From: Nesterenkonia populi
GTDB taxonomy: Bacteria; Actinomycetota; Actinomycetes; Actinomycetales; Micrococcaceae
Length of the DNA stretch: 64,000 nucleotides
NCBI RefSeq assembly: GCF_007994735.1
Contig: NZ_VOIL01000001.1
Location: 1,426,001-1,490,000 of the forward strand
Reading direction: 5' to 3'
Part shown: piece by piece, positions 18,189 through 27,373 of the stretch
Position numbering within the stretch: position 1 is the first letter of the stretch
How the letters are laid out: the number at the start of each line of letters is the position of its first letter
The notes under the pieces: model-generated
What the model was told of the DNA's origin: nothing
Database searches by the model: none
Seen by the model: the letters and a program-made list of their open reading frames with translations, nothing else
Program-made: the position numbers and the translations under genes

Positions 18189-19430
18189 GTGCAGGAATTC
18201 CAGGAGTTCACCCAGTCGCCTAAGCTCGCCGAGGTCCGCTACGACGTCCGTGGCCCGATCGCGACGGAGGCGTCACGTCTGGAGCGGGCCGGGCACCGGA
18301 TCACGCGTCTGAACATCGGCAACCCGGCCCCGTTCGGGTTCGAGGCGCCGGACGCGATCCTGCAGCACATGATCGCCGAGCTTCCCACCGCGCAGGGCTA
18401 CTCGGACTCCCGGGGAATCTACTCGGCCCGACAGGCGGTCGCCCAGTACTACCAGGCCCGCGGCATCGCCGGGGCCGACCCGGACGACATCTACCTGGGC
18501 AACGGTGTCTCCGAGCTGATCACTATGGTGCTGCAGGCCCTCCTTGCCCCTGGTGACGAGGTCCTCATTCCGGCTCCGGACTACCCGCTGTGGACCGGTG
18601 CCACGAAGCTCTGCGGCGGCACTCCGGTGCACTACATCTGCAACGAGGACAACTGCTGGTGGCCGGACCCGGAGGAGATCGAGTCCAAGGTCACGCAGAA
18701 CACGAAGGCCTTGGTCCTGATCAACCCGAACAACCCCACCGGTGCGGTCTACCCTCGCCGCATCCTTGAGCAGATGGTGGACATCGCCCGGCGTCACCAT
18801 CTGATGCTGCTGGCGGATGAGATCTACGAGAACATCACTTTCGACGACGCGGAGATGGTCAACGCGGCCGCACTGTCCGAGGACGTCGTCACCCTGACTT
18901 TCTCCGGGCTGTCGAAGACCTGGCGGGTGGCGGGGTTCCGGTCCGGGTGGATCTACGTGTCCGGGCCCAAGCAGCGGGCCTCCAGCTACCTGGAGGGTCT
19001 CGAGCTGCTGATGAACATGCGCATGTGCGCCAATGTCCCGGCTCAGCACGCCCTGCAGGCGGCCCTGGGCGGGTACCAGTCGATCGAGGAGCTCATCGTC
19101 CCCGGCGGCAGGCTCTATGAGCAGCGCAGCACCGCCCACCGCCTGCTCAACGAGATCCCTGGGGTGGATGTGCATAGGGCCGACGGCGCCCTTTACCTGT
19201 TCCCGCGCCTGGACCCTGAGCTGTACCCCATCGAGAACGACGAGGCGTTCGTCATCGAACTGCTGCGGGCCAAGAAGATCCTGGTCTCCCACGGGCGTGC
19301 CTTCAACTGGACGGACTCCCAGCACTTCCGGCTGGTGGCCCTGCCCAGCGTGGAGGACCTCGAGGACGCCATCGCCGGGATCGCCGACTTCCTCAGCGAC
19401 TACCGCTCAGGCGTCATCCCCCGCGTCTGA
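18189..19430 (+). CDS. PLP-dependent class I aminotransferase (AlaA-like), copy 2
   Basis: The product has 413 residues with a GTG start and is a tandem paralogue of the preceding gene. The two proteins share the same length, the same N-terminal EFQ-x-F pattern, YDVRGPIA, NPNNPTGAVYPR, the catalytic SGLSKTW and the C-terminal ILVSHGRAFNW. They differ mainly in helix surfaces, for example WRVAGFRSGWIYVSGP versus WMAAGFRSGWCYISGP. Divergence at many third positions shows that the duplication is not recent. Substrate ranges may have split between alanine and another amino acid, but this cannot be told from sequence. Both copies are likely transcribed from the promoter before copy 1. Confidence 0.88.
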   Translation: MQEFQEFTQSPKLAEVRYDVRGPIATEASRLERAGHRITRLNIGNPAPFGFEAPDAILQHMIAELPTAQGYSDSRGIYSARQAVAQYYQARGIAGADPDDIYLGNGVSELITMVLQALLAPGDEVLIPAPDYPLWTGATKLCGGTPVHYICNEDNCWWPDPEEIESKVTQNTKALVLINPNNPTGAVYPRRILEQMVDIARRHHLMLLADEIYENITFDDAEMVNAAALSEDVVTLTFSGLSKTWRVAGFRSGWIYVSGPKQRASSYLEGLELLMNMRMCANVPAQHALQAALGGYQSIEELIVPGGRLYEQRSTAHRLLNEIPGVDVHRADGALYLFPRLDPELYPIENDEAFVIELLRAKKILVSHGRAFNWTDSQHFRLVALPSVEDLEDAIAGIADFLSDYRSGVIPRV

Positions 19431-19434
19431 GCGA

Positions 19435-19680
19435 TCAGCGATCCTGAGAGTTCTGCGGGGGATGATTCGGGGGCTGGTGGTGTCTCAGCTGCGGCATCCT
19501 GTGCTCTTGGGGGTCCAGACCATCGGAGCGAGAGGCTTCGGCCATCGCACCTGTCAGTGGCCGGAACGCCTCTTTGACGCTTCGCCCACGGCGTCGTGCT
19601 GAGAGAATCCGCACGATCAGGGCGATGACGACGACCGCTCCGAGCGCGGCAATCACGAAGTTGAACACGTTGGCTTCCAT
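19435..19680 (-). CDS. Small membrane-anchored protein, function unknown
   Basis: The product has 81 residues, with one hydrophobic helix near the N-terminus (about residues 6-27) followed by a basic patch and a Pro/Gln/His-rich tail. It starts 6 bp after the stop of xseB, so it is likely the third gene of the xseA-xseB transcript. It converges with the aminotransferase gene, with only 4 bp between stops. I do not recognise the family. Confidence 0.55.
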   Translation of the reverse strand: MEANVFNFVIAALGAVVVIALIVRILSARRRGRSVKEAFRPLTGAMAEASRSDGLDPQEHRMPQLRHHQPPNHPPQNSQDR

Positions 19681-19686
19681 ACGTTC

Positions 19687-19953
19687 TCAGCCCTCCTGCT
19701 CGAGCTCCTCGCGGACCTGCTCCAGGCGCTCCTGGGCCCCGGAGAGCCAGCGTTCGCACCGGTCGGCCAGGGCTTCGCCGCGCTGCCAGAGCGCCAACGA
19801 CTCCTCCAAGGGCGCGCCGCCGGTCTCGAGCTTGGTGACGACGGCGACGAGCTCGTCGCGGGCCTGCTCGTAGGTCATCTGGTCGATGTCGTCAGTTTTG
19901 GCGGTGCTGAAGGACTCTTCGGCTGGAACGGCCTCGGGGGTCTCTTTGCTCAT
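19687..19953 (-). CDS. xseB: Exodeoxyribonuclease VII small subunit
   Basis: The small subunit combines in several copies with XseA to form exonuclease VII, which degrades single-stranded DNA from both ends to oligonucleotides. The product has 88 residues, about the family norm of 70-90. The family pattern is visible: MTYEQARDELVAVVTKLE, then GGAPLEESLALWQRGEALADRCE and a helical, acidic end. The ATG at 19953 overlaps the end of xseA by 4 bp (ATGA), giving translational coupling and a fixed subunit ratio. Confidence 0.95.
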   Translation of the reverse strand: MSKETPEAVPAEESFSTAKTDDIDQMTYEQARDELVAVVTKLETGGAPLEESLALWQRGEALADRCERWLSGAQERLEQVREELEQEG

Positions 19954-21242
19954 GCTGCTTCTCCGCTCTTGTGGGTCTGTATGTTCTTCACTTCTGCCTG
20001 GAACTCTCCGGCGGCCACCATGATCTGGACGTCCTGGCCGGAGGAGAGGAGGGCAGCGTCGCGGACGATGCCCTCGGGTGTCTGCACCACCGCGTAGCCG
20101 CGGTCCAGGGTGGACTGTGGGGACAGCGCAGTCACCCTGGCGCGGGTGCTCTCCACCCAGTCGCGGGCACGGGTGACTCCGGCCTCCATGGAGAAGAGGC
20201 CGCGACGCCGCAGGCCGGTGATCTCGTCCCGGCGCACCTCGATCATGGTCTTCGGCTGGGCCAGAGCCGGCCGAGACCGGACTGCTCGGATCCATTCCAT
20301 CTCCCGCTGGATCATGCGCTGCACACCGCTGGACATGCGAGCCCGAGCCTGAGCGATGTTCTCGCGCTCCACCTCCTCCTCCGGCACCAGCATTTTGGCG
20401 GAGCCGGTGGGAGTGGATGCGCGCACATCCGCGGCCTCGTCGAGCAGAGGGCGGTCGGCCTCGTGCCCGATCGCTGAGACCACCGGGGTGGTGGCCTCAG
20501 CCACGGCCCGGACCAGCCGCTCGTCGGAGAACGGAAGGATGACCTCCTCCAGGGAGCCGCCGCCGCGAGCGATCACGATGACGTCCACCTCGGGGTGGGC
20601 GTCGAGGTCTCCGAGGGCCGCGGCGACCTCCATGGCGGCCATGGGCCCCTGGGTGGAGACTTCACGGATCTCGAACTGGGCGGCCGCCCACCGGGCATGC
20701 ACGTTGCGGAGGATGTCCTTCTTCGCGTCCGAGTCCCGCCCCGTGATCACGCCGATCCGGGCCGGAAGCAGGGGCAGCGGCCTCTTCCGGGCCGCGTCGA
20801 ACAGGCCCTCCGCGGAGAGCGCCTTCCGAAGCTGCTCGATCCGAGTCAGCAGGTCCCCCAGTCCGACCGGCTGCATCCGGTGAGTGACCAGGCTCAGCCG
20901 GCCCGACTTCTCATACAGGCTCGGCTTCACCAGTGCGACCACCCGGGACCCGGGCGAGACCACGCCGTCGAGCGTGCCGGCCACGTTCCGCCACGCCACC
21001 GCGTTGAAGGAGACCTCCTGCTCCAGATCACGCAGGGTCATCCAGGCAGTTCCGTTGCGCATGTTGAACTCGACCAGCTGGCCCTCCACCCAGGTGGGAG
21101 TCACCTTGTCGATATGGGCGCGCAGCTTCCCGGAGAAATGGCTCAGCGGCCAGGGGGTCTCCGCACTCGTGTCAGCGGACTGCGCCGGCAGTGCGGCCAG
21201 CGGCGGCTTGCCATGCGGGGAGAGCTTCTCGGAGTAGGACAA
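19950..21242 (-). CDS. xseA: Exodeoxyribonuclease VII large subunit
   Basis: XseA is the catalytic subunit of exonuclease VII. The product has 430 residues. It opens with an OB-fold ssDNA-binding domain (VEGQLVEFNMRNGTAWMTLRD) and continues into the nuclease core with GVITGRDSDAKKDI, the VIVIARGGGSLEE loop, ISAIGHEAD-type VSAIGHEADRPL, and DVRASTPTGSA. A coiled-coil C-terminal region and the final TLDRGYAVV motif follow. It is transcribed with xseB. A 122-bp gap separates it from the divergent membrane-protein gene at 21365. Confidence 0.95.
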   Translation of the reverse strand: MSYSEKLSPHGKPPLAALPAQSADTSAETPWPLSHFSGKLRAHIDKVTPTWVEGQLVEFNMRNGTAWMTLRDLEQEVSFNAVAWRNVAGTLDGVVSPGSRVVALVKPSLYEKSGRLSLVTHRMQPVGLGDLLTRIEQLRKALSAEGLFDAARKRPLPLLPARIGVITGRDSDAKKDILRNVHARWAAAQFEIREVSTQGPMAAMEVAAALGDLDAHPEVDVIVIARGGGSLEEVILPFSDERLVRAVAEATTPVVSAIGHEADRPLLDEAADVRASTPTGSAKMLVPEEEVERENIAQARARMSSGVQRMIQREMEWIRAVRSRPALAQPKTMIEVRRDEITGLRRRGLFSMEAGVTRARDWVESTRARVTALSPQSTLDRGYAVVQTPEGIVRDAALLSSGQDVQIMVAAGEFQAEVKNIQTHKSGEAA

Positions 21243-21364
21243 AGGACTCTTTTCTGATCAGCGGGTCTTCTCAGACCGGGTTATGCACCAAGTACCCTGT
21301 GGGCTGTATTCATTCTGGTTCGGACCAGCGTAGCGGCTGGGTATGACATTGAGGAGAGCATCCC

Positions 21365-22309
21365 GTGCGCCAGCTTTTCAGCGTCCTGAGCCTGCTGCTG
21401 GCAGGCCTGCTGTCCGTGGCGGCGCTCGCCGGCTACCAGGCCGACCAGCTGCTGCGGGAGGAGGAGCCCATCCGGGAGATCGCAGGCGAGCTGCCCGAGC
21501 AGCCCGAATTCTCCGACGCGGTGGCCGCCACCATGGTCAGCGAGCTCTCAGAAAGCATCCCTGAGCAGGCCGCCCAGCTGCTCGGCTCCGGAGCGGAGGC
21601 GCAGGTGGAGGGGATGGTCTCCGACATCGTCGCCTCCCTGCTGGAGAACGAGCGCACCCGAGAGGCCTGGGATGAGACCCTCCAGACCACCCGGACTGAC
21701 TGGACAGCCCAGATGGAGCAGCTCTTCGAGGACGGCTCCTCCGGCAGCCCGGATGAGCTGGACGTGGAGCTGGACCTCTCTCCGGTGGCCTCCGCGATGA
21801 CCGAGCCGCTGCGCGAAGGCCTCGAGGACTACCTGGGCTGGATCCCCGGCTTGGACACTGACAGCTTCGACTTCCTCGCCCCGGAGGTGGTGGTCGACGT
21901 CGACGCCGCCGCGGACGAGACCCAGGAGACCGACCCCTACGCGGTGGCCACCGTGGTGGCCGGCAGTGAGCACTGGATGTGGTTCGCCGTCGGCGCGGGG
22001 CTGCTGCTGATCCTTGGCGTGGCGCTCGGTCCCGGGAAGTCCCGATGGGTCGCCCTGGCCCTTGGAGCCGGCACCGCCGGAGCGCTGGGCCTGTGGCTGG
22101 CGCTCACGGCAGCCTCCCCCAGCTTCGACCGGCCCGCCGACGCTGACCCGGCCATGCTCGCCGTCCTCGAGCACGTGGAGACCAGCTACGCCGAATGGGC
22201 CCAGCCGGCCTGGTGGGTCTTCCTGGGCGTGGCCGGCGTGCTGCTCCTCATCGGGGTGCTCGGGGCGATCGTGGCGCCCAGCTACCGCCGGGTTGAAGCT
22301 CGCGCGTAG
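21365..22309 (+). CDS. Membrane protein with large extracytoplasmic loop, function unknown
   Basis: The product has 314 residues from a GTG start with the ribosome binding site GAGGAG 8 nt upstream. An N-terminal hydrophobic helix (about residues 4-24) leads into an acidic external domain of about 175 residues. Three further helices lie near the C-terminus (about residues 200-220, 228-250 and 280-302). The external domain is Glu-rich and predicted helical, with no motif I recognise. Similar proteins are common beside ispH and xseA in Micrococcaceae genomes as far as I recall, but no function is known. Its TAG stop is part of the probable -10 box of ispH. Confidence 0.65.
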   Translation: MRQLFSVLSLLLAGLLSVAALAGYQADQLLREEEPIREIAGELPEQPEFSDAVAATMVSELSESIPEQAAQLLGSGAEAQVEGMVSDIVASLLENERTREAWDETLQTTRTDWTAQMEQLFEDGSSGSPDELDVELDLSPVASAMTEPLREGLEDYLGWIPGLDTDSFDFLAPEVVVDVDAAADETQETDPYAVATVVAGSEHWMWFAVGAGLLLILGVALGPGKSRWVALALGAGTAGALGLWLALTAASPSFDRPADADPAMLAVLEHVETSYAEWAQPAWWVFLGVAGVLLLIGVLGAIVAPSYRRVEARA

Positions 22310-22311
22310 AC
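22306..22311 (+). promoter_or_regulatory. Putative -10 box of ispH overlapping the upstream stop codon
   Basis: TAGACT lies 9 nt before the ispH ATG at 22321 and includes the TAG stop codon of the preceding gene. The spacing suggests that transcription starts within a few bases of the ATG, giving a very short or absent leader. Confidence 0.4.
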
Positions 22312-22320
22312 TGGTGCGCG

Positions 22321-23436
22321 ATGACCATCGCACCCGAAGCGCCCGACCGCCGTCGTCACATCTCCGTCCCGACCCCGCAGGTACCGCGCCAGCGGCGCAG
22401 CCCGAAGGAGATCGCCGCCGAGTCCACCTTTGAGGGCGAGCGGCGCATGCTGCTCGCCGCCCCCCGCGGGTACTGCGCCGGTGTGGACCGCGCTGTCGTC
22501 GCCGTGGAGAAGGCCCTGGAGCAGCACGGCGCCCCCGTCTACGTGCGCAAGGAGATCGTGCACAACCGCCACGTGGTCGACACCCTCACCGAGAAGGGCG
22601 TCATCTTTGTGGAGGAGGCTGACGAGGTCCCCGCCGGCGAGCTGCTCGTCTTCTCCGCCCACGGCGTCTCCCCAGCGGTGAAGCAGATGGCCTCCGACCG
22701 CGGCCTCGAGACCATCGACGCCACCTGCCCCCTGGTCACCAAGGTCCACCGTGAGGCCGTGCGCTTCACCACGAAGGATGACTTCCACATCCTGCTCATC
22801 GGTCACGACGGGCACGAGGAGGTCGAGGGCACCTTCGGCCACGCCCCTGAGCGCACCACCATCGTCAACGGCCCTGAAGAGGTCGACCAGATCGAGGTCC
22901 CCGACCCTGACAAGCTGATCTGGCTCTCCCAGACCACACTGTCCGTGGACGAGGCCATGGAGACCGTCAACAGGCTGCGCGAGCGGTTCCCCAACCTGCA
23001 GGACCCGCCCAGCGATGACATCTGCTACGCCACCTCCAACCGGCAGGCCGCCATCAAGAAGGTCGCCCCCGAGTCTGACCTGGTGATCGTGGTCGGCTCC
23101 GCGAACTCATCGAACTCGGTGCGGCTGAAGGAAGTCGCTCTCGAGTACGGTGCCGAGCGTGCCGAGCGGGTCGACTTCGCCAACCAGATCGACGAGTCCT
23201 GGTTCGCCGACGCCCAGACCGTCGGCGTCACCTCCGGCGCCTCCGTGCCTGAGGTCCTCGTGCAGGAGGTGACCCAGCTGCTCGCAGAGTACGGCTACGG
23301 CGAGCCCGAGGAAGTCGTCACCGCTGAGGAGGACATCGTCTTCTCCCTGCCCAAAGAGATCCGCAAGGCACTCGCCGACGCCGGCCACGACGACGTCGGC
23401 CGCGGCGGCCGCAAGCGCACCGCCTGCTCTGATTAG
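22321..23436 (+). CDS. ispH: 4-hydroxy-3-methylbut-2-enyl diphosphate reductase
   Basis: IspH is an iron-sulfur enzyme that makes IPP and DMAPP in the last step of the MEP isoprenoid pathway. The product has 371 residues, with an N-terminal extension of about 40 residues before the core. Conserved features are [13 protein letters not shown] with the first cluster Cys, [31 protein letters not shown] with the second Cys, [11 protein letters not shown], the SQTTLSVDE segment, and ICYATSNRQ with the third Cys. The [10 protein letters not shown] substrate loop and TSGASVPE follow. The ATG at 22321 is preceded by the TAGACT box described separately. Confidence 0.96.
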   Translation: MTIAPEAPDRRRHISVPTPQVPRQRRSPKEIAAESTFEGERRMLLAAPRGYCAGVDRAVVAVEKALEQHGAPVYVRKEIVHNRHVVDTLTEKGVIFVEEADEVPAGELLVFSAHGVSPAVKQMASDRGLETIDATCPLVTKVHREAVRFTTKDDFHILLIGHDGHEEVEGTFGHAPERTTIVNGPEEVDQIEVPDPDKLIWLSQTTLSVDEAMETVNRLRERFPNLQDPPSDDICYATSNRQAAIKKVAPESDLVIVVGSANSSNSVRLKEVALEYGAERAERVDFANQIDESWFADAQTVGVTSGASVPEVLVQEVTQLLAEYGYGEPEEVVTAEEDIVFSLPKEIRKALADAGHDDVGRGGRKRTACSD

Positions 23437-23469
23437 CCCCGGCGGCGCGCATCCTCGCGCACGCCTCTC

Positions 23470-23492
23470 GGCCGGCTGCGGAGGCGCCGGCC
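23470..23492 (+). terminator. GC-rich hairpin downstream of ispH
   Basis: GGCCGGC and GCCGGCC pair across a 9-nt loop, 34 bp after the ispH stop. There is no U-run, so factor-independent termination is uncertain. The position between ispH and the next gene, which has its own promoter box, fits a terminator. Confidence 0.4.
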
Positions 23493-23532
23493 TGCATGCC
23501 TGAAGCCCGGCAGGCCAGCATAGGATGACCGC

Positions 23533-24300
23533 ATGATGGAAACAGGTGCGGTCGGCATCATCGCCGCTGCGGTGCTGATCGGCACCGTGCTGCAGCGGAT
23601 GTCAGGAACGGGCGTGGGGCTCGTCGTCGCACCCGTTCTCTCGATCCTCCTGGGACCCGGCTTCGGCGTGCTCGTCACCAACCTGACCACTACGGTCTCC
23701 GGGTTCCTCATCATGCTCTCAGTGTGGGGCGCCATTCACTGGCGACGCTTCTTCCTCATGCTGGTCCCCATCATCCTCGGAGCGATCCCCGGCGCCTGGC
23801 TGGTCGGGCAGCTCTCCGCCGGCTGGCTCTCCATCATCCTCGGCAGCATCGTGGTGTTCGCCCTGCTGGTGACCTTCACGCTGAAGGCCCTCCCCGAGTG
23901 GCCCGGTCCCATCCCCACGATGCTGGCCGGGGGAATCGGCGGCTTCTTCAACACCACCTCCGGCGTCGCCGCGCCGGTGATGGTGATCCATTCCCGGCTT
24001 GCCCGCTGGGATCACAGATCCTTCGCAGCCACCCTCCAGCCGATCTTCATGACCATGGGGGCGGTCTCCGCGCTGTCGAAGATCCTGATGGGGTCGGTGG
24101 ACACCACACCCACCGACGGGCTGCCTGAGCTGCCGCACCTCTTCCTCGGGATCGTCTGCTTCGTGCTCGTCGGCATCTACATCGGCACCCGTCTGGCCCG
24201 GTTCGTGCCCGCCCCGTGGGCGCGCACCGCTGCCATGGTGCTCGCGGGCCTCGGCGGCGTCGGCGCCATCGTCCGGGGCGTGCTCGACGTGCTGGGCTGA
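23533..24300 (+). CDS. Sulfite exporter TauE/SafE family permease
   Basis: The product is a 255-residue integral membrane protein with seven or eight hydrophobic helices and the internally repeated layout of the TauE/SafE (DUF81) family. These proteins are thought to move sulfite, sulfoacetate or related organosulfur anions, but few are characterised. GIGGFFNTTSGVAAPVMVIH carries the family's conserved Gly-rich motif at the start of the second half. TAGGAT (23521-23526) lies 6 nt before the ATG at 23533, consistent with a leaderless message. No sulfur-metabolism gene adjoins it, so the substrate is open. Confidence 0.8.
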   Translation: MMETGAVGIIAAAVLIGTVLQRMSGTGVGLVVAPVLSILLGPGFGVLVTNLTTTVSGFLIMLSVWGAIHWRRFFLMLVPIILGAIPGAWLVGQLSAGWLSIILGSIVVFALLVTFTLKALPEWPGPIPTMLAGGIGGFFNTTSGVAAPVMVIHSRLARWDHRSFAATLQPIFMTMGAVSALSKILMGSVDTTPTDGLPELPHLFLGIVCFVLVGIYIGTRLARFVPAPWARTAAMVLAGLGGVGAIVRGVLDVLG

Positions 24301-24324
24301 CACTTAGCTGTAACCTGGCTCACT

Positions 24325-25524
24325 GTGACGTACGACGACGCCGCTTCGGCAGGGCACGCGCCCGGGTCCAAGGGGTATCGCCGGCTGCTGGCGGCGCTGT
24401 TCTTCATCGGTGTCGCGACCTTTGCCCAGCTTTACTCTCCGCAGGGACTGCTGCCGCTGATCGCCGAGGAGCAGCAGGTCACCGCGGACCAGGCCGCCCT
24501 GATGGTCTCCGCGGCCACACTGGGACTGGCCCTCGGCGTCATCCCCTGGTCCTATGTGGGGGACCGGATCGGACGGAAGCCGGCGATGGGCCTGGCGATC
24601 AGCCTGGCCTGCGTGCTCGCGGTGGTGGTGGTGCTCATGCCGGGGCTGTGGCCGGCTCTGATCGTCCGCTTCTTTGAGGGATTCATGCTCGGCGGGGTGC
24701 CTGCTCTGGCGATCGCCTACCTGAATGAGGAGGTCAGCCGGGGTGCCGCGGCTGCTGCCGCGGGAACCTACGTCTCCGGAACGACCTTGGGCGGCCTGGC
24801 CGGGCGCATCATTGCCGCACCGGTGGGGGAGCAGTGGGGCTGGAAGCCCGGCATGCTGGTGGTCGCGGCGATCGCCGTCGCCTGCGTGGCACTGTTCCTG
24901 TGGCTGGCCCCCTCCGCCCGCGAGTTCGCCCCCAAGCGCACCACCTTCGGGCAGGCGGTGAGCGCGCTGACCGGCAACCTGCGCTCCCGGGTGCTGTGGG
25001 TCCTCTACATCCAGGGCTTCCTGACCATGGGCGGGTTCGTCGCAATGTACAACTATGTGACCTTCCACCTGGCCGGCGCCCCGTTCCATATGCCGCTGTG
25101 GCTGATCTCCCTCATCTTTCTGGCCTACCTCGCCGGAACGTTCTCCTCGCCCCGGGCGGGACGGATCGCCTCCCGGTGGGGTCGGAAGCCGGTGCTGCTG
25201 ACCGGAAACCTGGTGATGATGCTGGGCGTGGCGCTCACCCTCATCCCGCACATCAGTACGATCCTCGCCGGGATGGTGCTGCTGACCGGCGGGTTCTTCG
25301 CCGCCCATGCGGTGGCCTCCGGGTGGGCAGGATCTGCCGCGGCGGCAGGGCGGGCGCAGTCAGCCTCCCTCTACAATCTGGGGTACTACGCCGGGTCCTC
25401 GGTCTTCGGGTTCGTGGGCGGCAGCTTCCTTCATCTGGCCGGCTGGCCGGGGACGGTGGGGATGGTGCTGGGCCTCGCCGCACTGGCCACTGCGGCGGCA
25501 GCAATGGTGCTGCCGCGTGACTGA
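24325..25524 (+). CDS. MFS transporter (YnfM-like, 12 helices)
   Basis: The product is a 399-residue major facilitator superfamily protein with 12 predicted helices in two halves. The cytoplasmic loop between helices 2 and 3 reads GDRIGRKPAMG, the canonical MFS motif A. A degenerate second copy, ASRWGRKPVLL, lies in the C-terminal half. FFIGVATFAQLYSPQGLLPLIAEE in the first helix resembles the YnfM/arabinose-efflux-like subgroup. Substrate is unknown; export of a small molecule is most likely for this subgroup. TAACCT (24311-24316) lies 8 nt before the GTG start, again suggesting a leaderless transcript. Confidence 0.82.
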   Translation: MTYDDAASAGHAPGSKGYRRLLAALFFIGVATFAQLYSPQGLLPLIAEEQQVTADQAALMVSAATLGLALGVIPWSYVGDRIGRKPAMGLAISLACVLAVVVVLMPGLWPALIVRFFEGFMLGGVPALAIAYLNEEVSRGAAAAAAGTYVSGTTLGGLAGRIIAAPVGEQWGWKPGMLVVAAIAVACVALFLWLAPSAREFAPKRTTFGQAVSALTGNLRSRVLWVLYIQGFLTMGGFVAMYNYVTFHLAGAPFHMPLWLISLIFLAYLAGTFSSPRAGRIASRWGRKPVLLTGNLVMMLGVALTLIPHISTILAGMVLLTGGFFAAHAVASGWAGSAAAAGRAQSASLYNLGYYAGSSVFGFVGGSFLHLAGWPGTVGMVLGLAALATAAAAMVLPRD

Positions 25525-25579
25525 TGCTCCGAAACTGAGCACATCGTGTAAAATCCTGTGACGCTCGCCATATGACTCC

Positions 25580-25607
25580 CGTCACGCGACAATGGCGTCG
25601 CGTGACG
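25580..25607. promoter_or_regulatory. 11-bp perfect inverted repeat in the leader of the SLC13 gene
   Basis: CGTCACGCGAC and GTCGCGTGACG form a perfect dyad with a 6-nt centre. It lies about 25 bp downstream of a plausible -10 box (TAAAAT, 25549-25554) and 43 bp before the start codon at 25651. It could be an operator blocking elongation or an RNA hairpin in the leader. It could also end the upstream MFS transcript, but it lacks a U-run. Confidence 0.5.
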
Positions 25608-25650
25608 GTGTGGCGGAGCCATTACCTCACTGACCTCGAAAACCAGGAGC

Positions 25651-27348
25651 ATGCCTTCAATGATGACGCCCCCGCGCTCCCGTGTGACCGGCGCCCACCT
25701 GCAGAAATTCGACCCCACCGAGCAGTCCAAGGTGGAGGCCTCGGAGCTCTCTGCCGGCGCACGGTCTGCCGGGGAGGACAAGCGCACCCGGATGCGCCGC
25801 ATCCTCGGCCTCTTCGGCGGCATCATTGCCGCAGCCGCCGTCTACGGGCTGATGTCGATGGACGGAGAGATGGAGGCATGGCCGCGCATCGTGGCGGCCT
25901 CCGCCGTGCTGATGGGCATCTGGTGGATGACCGAGGCGATCCCGATCCCGGCGACCGCACTGCTGCCGCTGATCATCTTCCCCATGCTGGTGCCTGAGGG
26001 TGACTACGGCGCCGATGAGGAGCCGGCCGGCGGCGTCGGCTTCGACGACGTCGGGGCCAGCTACGGCAACAACATCATCTTCCTCTTCATGGGCGGGTTC
26101 ATGCTCGCCCTGGCGATGCAGCGATGGAACCTGCACCGACGCATCGCGCTGGTCACCCTGAACATCATGGGCGCCAGGCCGGTGATGCTCATCGCCGGGT
26201 TCATGGTCGCCACCGGGTTCCTCTCCATGTGGGTCTCCAACACTGCTACCGCGGTGATGATGCTGCCCATCGGCATCTCCATCCTCATGCTGGTCCAGAA
26301 GGTCATGGACCCGGAGGCCGCAGCCGCCGCCGAGGACGACGAGGAGGAGGCGAAGGCCCAGGTCATCAAGTCGAACTTCGGGACCGCCCTGATGCTCGGC
26401 ATCGCCTACGCCGCCTCCATCGGCTCCCTGGGCACCATCATCGGAACCCCGCCGAACACCTTCCTCGTCGGCTTCATGGCTGATCACCCGGAGCAGCCGA
26501 TGAACATCGGCTTCGGCCAGTGGATGCTGGTCGGGGTGCCTCTGTCGGTGATCATGCTCATCATCGCCTGGGCGCTGATCACGCAGGTCATCTTCCGCCC
26601 CGAGATCGACGAGATCCCCGGCGGCAAGGAGCTGATCCGTGATGAGCTGCAGAAGCTGGGCAGGATGAGCCCCGCAGAGATCCGCGTCCTGCTCATCTTC
26701 ATCCTCGCCGCCGCCTCCTGGGTGTTCATCCCGATGATCACCGATGTCCTCTACGCGCAGGACATGATCGGCTCCGACGACCCGTTCATCTCCGATGCCG
26801 GCATCGCGATGTGCATCGGCCTGATCCTCTTCCTGATGCCGGCCGGCGCCGAGGCCGGTGTGCGGCTGCTGGACTGGGAGTACGCCGCCAAGCTGCCCTG
26901 GGGCGTGCTGCTGCTCTTCGGCGGTGGCCTGGCGCTCTCCGGCCAGTTCTCCGCCTCCGGGCTCTCCGACTGGATCGGCGACCAGATGGGCGGACTCGCC
27001 GGCGTCCCCGTGTGGCTGCTGGTACTGGTGGCCGCGGGCGGCGTCCTGCTGCTGACCGAGATGACCTCGAACACCGCCACCGCGGCCACGTTCATCCCCG
27101 TCATCGCCGGTGTTGCGATGGGCACCAACGTGGACGTTCTGGTGCTGGCAGCCCCTGTGGCTCTTGCGGCCACCTGCGCGTTCATGCTGCCGGTGGCCAC
27201 CCCGCCCAACGCCATCGCGTTCGGCTCCGGCTACGTCACCATCGGCCAGATGGTGAAGGGCGGCATCATCCTCAACCTGATCGGCGTCGTGCTGATCACC
27301 CTGGTCTCCATGACCCTGCTCCTCTGGGTGTTCGGCCTGAGCCTGTAG
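25651..27348 (+). CDS. SLC13/DASS family sodium:dicarboxylate (or related anion) symporter
   Basis: The product is a 565-residue membrane protein with a cytoplasmic N-terminal extension of about 50 residues and about 11 hydrophobic segments. It matches the divalent-anion:sodium symporter family. ATGFLSMWVSNTATAVMMLPI holds the first SNT substrate/sodium motif, and LTEMTSNTATAATFIPV the second. NAIAFGSG near the C-terminus completes the conserved set. Likely substrates are succinate, malate, fumarate or citrate. The ATG at 25651 follows CCAGGAGC, a good ribosome binding site. An acidic insert (EDDEEEAKAQ) occurs in the cytoplasmic loop between the two SNT halves. Confidence 0.88.
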   Translation: MPSMMTPPRSRVTGAHLQKFDPTEQSKVEASELSAGARSAGEDKRTRMRRILGLFGGIIAAAAVYGLMSMDGEMEAWPRIVAASAVLMGIWWMTEAIPIPATALLPLIIFPMLVPEGDYGADEEPAGGVGFDDVGASYGNNIIFLFMGGFMLALAMQRWNLHRRIALVTLNIMGARPVMLIAGFMVATGFLSMWVSNTATAVMMLPIGISILMLVQKVMDPEAAAAAEDDEEEAKAQVIKSNFGTALMLGIAYAASIGSLGTIIGTPPNTFLVGFMADHPEQPMNIGFGQWMLVGVPLSVIMLIIAWALITQVIFRPEIDEIPGGKELIRDELQKLGRMSPAEIRVLLIFILAAASWVFIPMITDVLYAQDMIGSDDPFISDAGIAMCIGLILFLMPAGAEAGVRLLDWEYAAKLPWGVLLLFGGGLALSGQFSASGLSDWIGDQMGGLAGVPVWLLVLVAAGGVLLLTEMTSNTATAATFIPVIAGVAMGTNVDVLVLAAPVALAATCAFMLPVATPPNAIAFGSGYVTIGQMVKGGIILNLIGVVLITLVSMTLLLWVFGLSL

Positions 27349-27373
27349 CCTCCCGGCGACGCGCCGGCCTGCT

